A DNA stretch of 64,000 nucleotides. Origin: Hevea brasiliensis (Eukaryota; Streptophyta; Magnoliopsida; Malpighiales; Euphorbiaceae). The DNA is taken from assembly GCF_030052815.1 (NCBI RefSeq), contig NC_079503.1:59314735-59378734 (forward strand), given 5' to 3'. This document shows positions 59,773 to 64,000 of this stretch, piece by piece (positions within the stretch are counted from its first letter, which is position 1; every line of letters starts with the position of its first letter). A program made the translations under genes and the position numbers. The notes below the pieces were generated by a model. The model had not been told where the DNA came from. It did no database searches and saw only the letters and a program-made list of their open reading frames with translations.

Positions 59773-60960
59773 GCCTCGGCCTCTACTAATTGTCTGTTGT
59801 CCTCTGAAAGCAGAACCTTGAATAAATCCCTCAATGGTGGTAAGCGGCCCAGACCTGCGGGCACTAGTGAAATCTCTAGCAAAATGCCCACTTTCACCAC
59901 AGTTGTAACAGGCTCCTATGGCCTTATAACATACTCCTCCATGAGTCCTGCCACAGGTTTCACAGGTACGAGCAGGAAAGGAACCCCTAGATGTCTGCTG
60001 TCCGGATCTAGGTGGCCTCTGCCCTGAGAATCTTTCCCTACTAGATCCTCTGTTATTCGGTCCCCCAAAGCTCTTCCTCTTACCCGAACTACTGCTAAAA
60101 GCTTGACCAGAAGTCTTCCCACTCTGGTCTTTTTCTTCTGTTCCCTTTCTAACAGCCACTTCTAACTCAATCCTTTCTAAATCTAGGGCTTGGGATATCA
60201 ATTCTGAGAAGTTCTCATGTCGGAACCCAACTACTTGCATTCGTAAGCTAGGCCTCAATCCGGCTTCAAAGCGCTTACATCTATTTTTGCTAGTGGTGAC
60301 TAAACTCCCAGTATAGTGACTCAGGCGAGAGAACTCCCTTTCCTACTCTGCCACAGTCCTATCACCCTGTTTTAGACTCAGAAACTCTTGTAGCTTCATA
60401 TCCACATAGGTATCAGAGACATACTTCTGTCTAAACTCCCTTAGAAAATCTTCCTAAGTCAGAACTAGAGGTTCTACCAGGCTGTGGAGAATGGTCTTCT
60501 ACCATTCAAGCGTCCCCTTACAACAAAGAAATGGAGTATTTGAGCTTTAAATCATCTGTGCAGTGTAATTTCTTGAATACTCCCTCCATTCTCTCGAGCC
60601 ATTGTTCTGCTTCCAATGGGCCCACTGTACTCTTGAACTCTATTGCCCCATACTTCATTAACTTTTCATACTGTCTAGTTGGAGGTGGTGGTTGCACTAG
60701 AGGTGCTTGTACTGGAGCTTGGACTGGTATATTGCTAGCCATTTGTTGAAATAGTGCAGCTATCTACTGAGTGAACTGAGCAGGAAACTGCATAGGTGGA
60801 TTTGGTGCAGCTGACCCACTGGCATTTTGAGGAGCTGGGGCCTCCCCCTGTACCTCAGCTGCTACAGATTGCTCTACTATTTGATCCCCTCTTCCATAGT
60901 GAATCACAAAGAATTTTACTCCCTGAATAACCAACTCAAGGAGGTTTTCCTTCATTAGTC
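59773..60960 (-). pseudogene. El-4 gag
   Basis: Starts near ATG 60955. N-terminal acidic and Pro-rich part (PAPQNASGSAAPNPPMQFPAQF, PPPPTRQYEKLMKYGAIEF), capsid (WLERMEGVFKKLHC), a degraded middle (60260-60530), then MQVVGFRHENFSELISQALDLERIE and a basic, Gly/Ser/Arg-rich region. The double Cys motif CETCGRTHGGVC and the knuckle CYNCGESGHFARD lack the last Cys (Phe is seen). Cut at 59773 by solo LTR B; the frame continues at 46862. Confidence 0.88.
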
Positions 60961-61065
60961 CATATTCATGATGTAATGCACTATATGTGTCAATTTATGA
61001 CAGTTGAGCAGTTGTACTTATAAAAAATTTTCAAATATGAAATTCAAACTTGTATGAAAATCAAA

Positions 61066-61077
61066 GCTCTGATACCA
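61066..61077 (-). other. El-4 primer binding site
   Basis: Minus-strand TGGTATCAGAGC, perfect iMet complement, eight bases inside the 5' LTR boundary. Confidence 0.93.
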
Positions 61078-61085
61078 CTAAAACA

Positions 61086-63616
61086 TGTCACACCTATTCC
61101 CTTGTAAGGCATGACATGTTCCCGTAGCATACCTAATGAATTACTAAACTACACCTACCGATAACCCATTAATTATGCTACAAGGGATTTTAAACAAATC
61201 ATAGCTTTTGATCTTATAAATTCTTTTGTGGAAAACTGCATGGGAGTAGTTAAAATTCCATGTAAACATTCATTGGAAATAATGATAAACTAAATATTGC
61301 AAAAGTTACATTTCTATAAGTCTGAAAATAAAATACAAATAGTTACAAATTCAAAATGTGATAGCAATGTAATGTTTTTAAATACAAACTGCTCAATGTC
61401 TGTACATCCATACATATAGGGACAAAATATATCAAAAGGAAATTATAGGGGTATACCTACGATATATACCCACAATCAAAACCAAAATGCTGCTTCCAAG
61501 TCTCTCACTCGGTGGCCTTCTATTTTCCCTTACATGCGACAGCATAAATAAGCTATTGCTGACTATATCACTCAGTGGTGCACAACTAATAACTTTAAAA
61601 CTTAAAGTTAAGTAAAACTTGTCAAAGCATAATAAATCACATTTTTCTTAAGCATGAAAACTTCACAATAGTTTTAAGTCCATAAGAGCCATTTATCGGA
61701 ATAACATTTCAAAAGAGAAATCACACTTCATAAATCATAATTCACAAAGCATTAGTGTTGCCAACATCAACACACAGTTTAGGCCATGACACAAAATTTC
61801 ACGATCAATGCCATATTGTATACCACAACAAAGCAATCTCAACCTCATTAACCGTTATTAATGAGGGAAAGGCTAGCTAGCGAATAAGTACTCATATGGT
61901 CTTACCCCACTAACCGTTATTAATGGGAGACATAAGTAATTTTAATTTCCAAACCCCAAATAGCCGTTACTACCAGGGATTTCCGAACAGGACTGTTATG
62001 CTAACTATGGTTTAAAAACTAGTTCATAAAATTCCATTCAAATAATTGCATTTCAATTCGCTTAACACAAATCATTTAAGAATTTACTCTTATAGGGTTG
62101 GCAATACACAATTCATAAAGCTCAAAGAGAAAATCACAATTGCCACCAAAACATTCAAACTCACAATTCATTCAAAATAATTTTCAATATTAAAATTAAT
62201 TGCATAAACTTAGTTGTGTGCAAACCTTCAATATTTCTTCTTTCTCATTACTTACTTCTCCTTGCCCATTCCAACTTCTTTTTCTACTAAAAACACACAA
62301 ATAGAATGCCTCAATACTCATTTCAATTGCTACCAAGTACTCATTATATGAGTATCTAATGCATCTCAAGTTAGCTTTGCAAATTTTAGAAAGTTTTGGT
62401 TTTCTGGCAGCTTAGTACATTAAAATTTGAACCCAATTTTTACCTAGTTTCAATCATAATTTGGTGAGGTGTTCTCCATGAAAATTGTCCCTCTAGGTCT
62501 CATATTTATTTTCATTTTTGAATCACCTCATTTGGAGTTGTGTATCCAAAGTTATAGTCAAATGAATTTTACTGTTCACGTGGGGCTACTTCTAGTAGCT
62601 TTAATGACTTAATTTTGGCCAACAATTTGATCGAGTTACGTTCATAATTTGGCTCAAGTTCTTCATATGAAATGTTCTACTATGTTTCAAGTTTCCATCG
62701 GTTCAAGAATCACCTAAATCAGAGCTTTCTAAAGAGAGTTATGGCTATTTAAAGTTTACTATTTATGTTACTGTTGATTGCTCTGGCAGATTTATTAACT
62801 AAAATTTGCTCAGCAATTTGGTTAGGTTAAGTTCATAATTAGGCTTCAAGTTCTGCATAAGAAATGTTTTACTATGTTTTAAGTTTCTATCGGTTTAAGA
62901 ATCACCTAAATAAGAGTTTTCTAGAGAGAGTTATAGCCTTGCAAAATTTACTGTTCATATGGTCAATTTGTAGATTTCTAGATTTTTGGCAGATTTGGTG
63001 ACTCAAATTTGCTTTGTAACTTGATTGGGTTAAGTCCATAATTTGGCCTTAATTTCTTCATATAAAATGTTCTACTATGTTTTAGGTTTCCATTGGTTCA
63101 AGAATCACCTAAATCAGAGTTTTCTAGAGAGAGTTATGGCAATGCAAAATTTACTATTTACATGCTTAATTCTGCAGGTTCTAGAATTTTATCTCCAAGT
63201 TAAAGCCAAGTTTTAAGCAATTTCTGGGCGGTTTCTGAGTTAGGACTCTTCATGAAAATTCTAGCCATATGTCTTAAGTTTCATTTCCAATTAGTCTCAC
63301 ACCAATTGGAGTTGTGTAGCTCAATTTAGGGGCTGTCAAACACACTGAACTTAGTGTGCAAAATTCTACCCTAGGTTCAAATTTTCATTTCTTTAATTAA
63401 TCCCACTAACCAACCTCAATTCACATTTAATTCACCCCAAATGACTATAATTTAACATTGACACATCCATAGCACTCATAGCACAAAAACCCCCAATTTT
63501 CCAATTCTCTAGTTTGCACTTTTCCCTAATCCTATCATTTTATTATTTCCATTCATAAACCCAATGCCAATTCAAACTAAAGGAACCTCAAATGACCATA
63601 ATTTAATACTACACAC
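61086..63616 (-). repeat. El-4 5' LTR, truncated by a copia insertion
   Basis: TGTCACACCTATTCCC... matches the 3' LTR at 32509 (about 95% by eye). Stem-loops at 61536-61575. Internal repeats of 190-205 bp at 62470-63230. The copia LTR cuts it at 63617 after CACAC, so the U3 start lies outside the window. Confidence 0.92.
62470..63230 (-). repeat. About 190-205-bp tandem repeats in El-4 5' LTR
   Basis: Four diverged units, recognisable by the anchor TTCAAGAATCACCTAAAT (near 62519, 62702, 62895 and 63097). The same array is in the 3' LTR (33890-34435) and in solo LTR D (36200-36560). Part of the LTR, not coding. Confidence 0.8.
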
Positions 63617-64000
63617 TGAAGGAGCGGAAGCATTAAAAAACATAAGTTTAGATCATTGAATTCAAATTTTTTTTTTTAGGGTCTCATGCATCATGCAAGA
63701 TTCATTATTTATCTATTTGATTTCAATGATAAACAACATATTAAAACACTTTTAATATGTTTTTTGGATCTACATTTGCCATTTAAGATTTTAGAGTTAA
63801 CGGATTAATTCACTAAAACCCTAGATTAAATCAAGAATAAGTACACTAACCTTTTGATGCATTGTAGTTGTGTTTGGTACCTTTGGGATGCACCTAGGAC
63901 ACCAGATATTGTCCCTCTAGCTTGTCTACACCAAGATCACCTATGGCAGCCCCTTGAATAGCTTCTCAAGCCTTTTCAATCAATTATAAATTAAGGTTTT
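63617..64000 (-). repeat. Second copia LTR (minus), truncated by window edge
   Basis: TGAAGGAGCGGAAGC... is the reverse complement of the copia LTR end at 31823 (TTCCGTTCCTTCA). Further bases match (the 'tttgatttcaatgataaacaacat' stretch of 31690-31730 inverted). Same family, opposite orientation; inserted in El-4's 5' LTR. Confidence 0.88.

Larger units (their letters stand above)
32509..64000 (-). mobile_element. El-4: Ty3 chromovirus (minus), heavily interrupted, runs off window
   Basis: 3' LTR 32509-39693, internal region 39694-61085 and 5' LTR from 61086. Removing nested insertions leaves an LTR of about 3.47 kb and an internal region of about 4.8 kb, the same size as El-1 and El-2. Interruptions: solo LTR D, solo LTR C, solo LTR B with Athila, and a copia LTR at 63617. 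Its integrase lacks the intron-like segment of El-1 and El-2, and its LTR lacks part of the U3 block. Confidence 0.92.

Noticed and set aside
1..64000. A host protein-coding gene or RNA gene
   Set aside because: After assigning LTRs, internal regions and target duplications, no stretch over a few hundred bases remains unexplained.

Overview
This window looks like plant nuclear DNA: AT-rich, repeat-dense and without a recognisable host gene. Everything I can identify is LTR retrotransposon sequence, stacked element within element. The dominant family is a Ty3/gypsy chromovirus (probably Tekay-type) with very long LTRs (about 3.5 kb), a tRNA-iMet-type primer site and a C-terminal chromodomain. 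Two Ty1/copia copies, one Athila-like Ty3 element and a small TRIM element are also present. A eudicot is likely. The polyprotein wording reminds me of Euphorbiaceae genomes (rubber tree, cassava relatives), but that is recollection and not proof.

Layout. 1-5584: chromovirus El-1, minus strand, entering at its polypurine tract and ending in a broken 5' LTR. 5585-5778: TRIM fragment. 5779-5863: foldback at the head-to-head junction. 5803-15660: El-2, plus strand, with a truncated 5' LTR and a full 3' LTR. 15490-15971: a 241-bp tandem duplication over the right edge of El-2. 15661-32508: El-3, a gutted plus-strand chromovirus (gag scrap, chromodomain tail, 3' LTR). It is interrupted by solo LTR A (16311-20184), which itself holds a complete TRIM (18627-19018), and by a full copia element (22293-31823). 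32509-64000: El-4, minus-strand chromovirus inserted in the El-3 LTR. El-4 is interrupted by solo LTR D (34436-38140) in its 3' LTR, solo LTR C (40870-44519) in its integrase, solo LTR B (46863-59772) in its gag, and a second copia LTR (63617-64000) in its 5' LTR. Solo LTR B contains a complete Athila-like element (46981-56686). Seven insertions keep 5-bp target duplications (six perfect, one with a single mismatch), which fixes the nesting order.

All polyproteins are broken by stops and frameshifts, so each coding entry is a pseudogene. The most interesting signals are structural. (1) An AT-rich segment of about 80 bp, shaped like a GT-AG intron, splits the integrase of El-1 and El-2 at the same codon boundary and is absent from El-4. 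(2) The long LTRs carry a conserved donor/acceptor pair bounding about 600-620 bp. (3) Nine LTR copies carry one or two consecutive stem-loops, one of which shows a compensatory base-pair change. Together they suggest a retroelement lineage that may regulate itself by RNA splicing and RNA structure. This is inference from sequence alone and needs RNA data.
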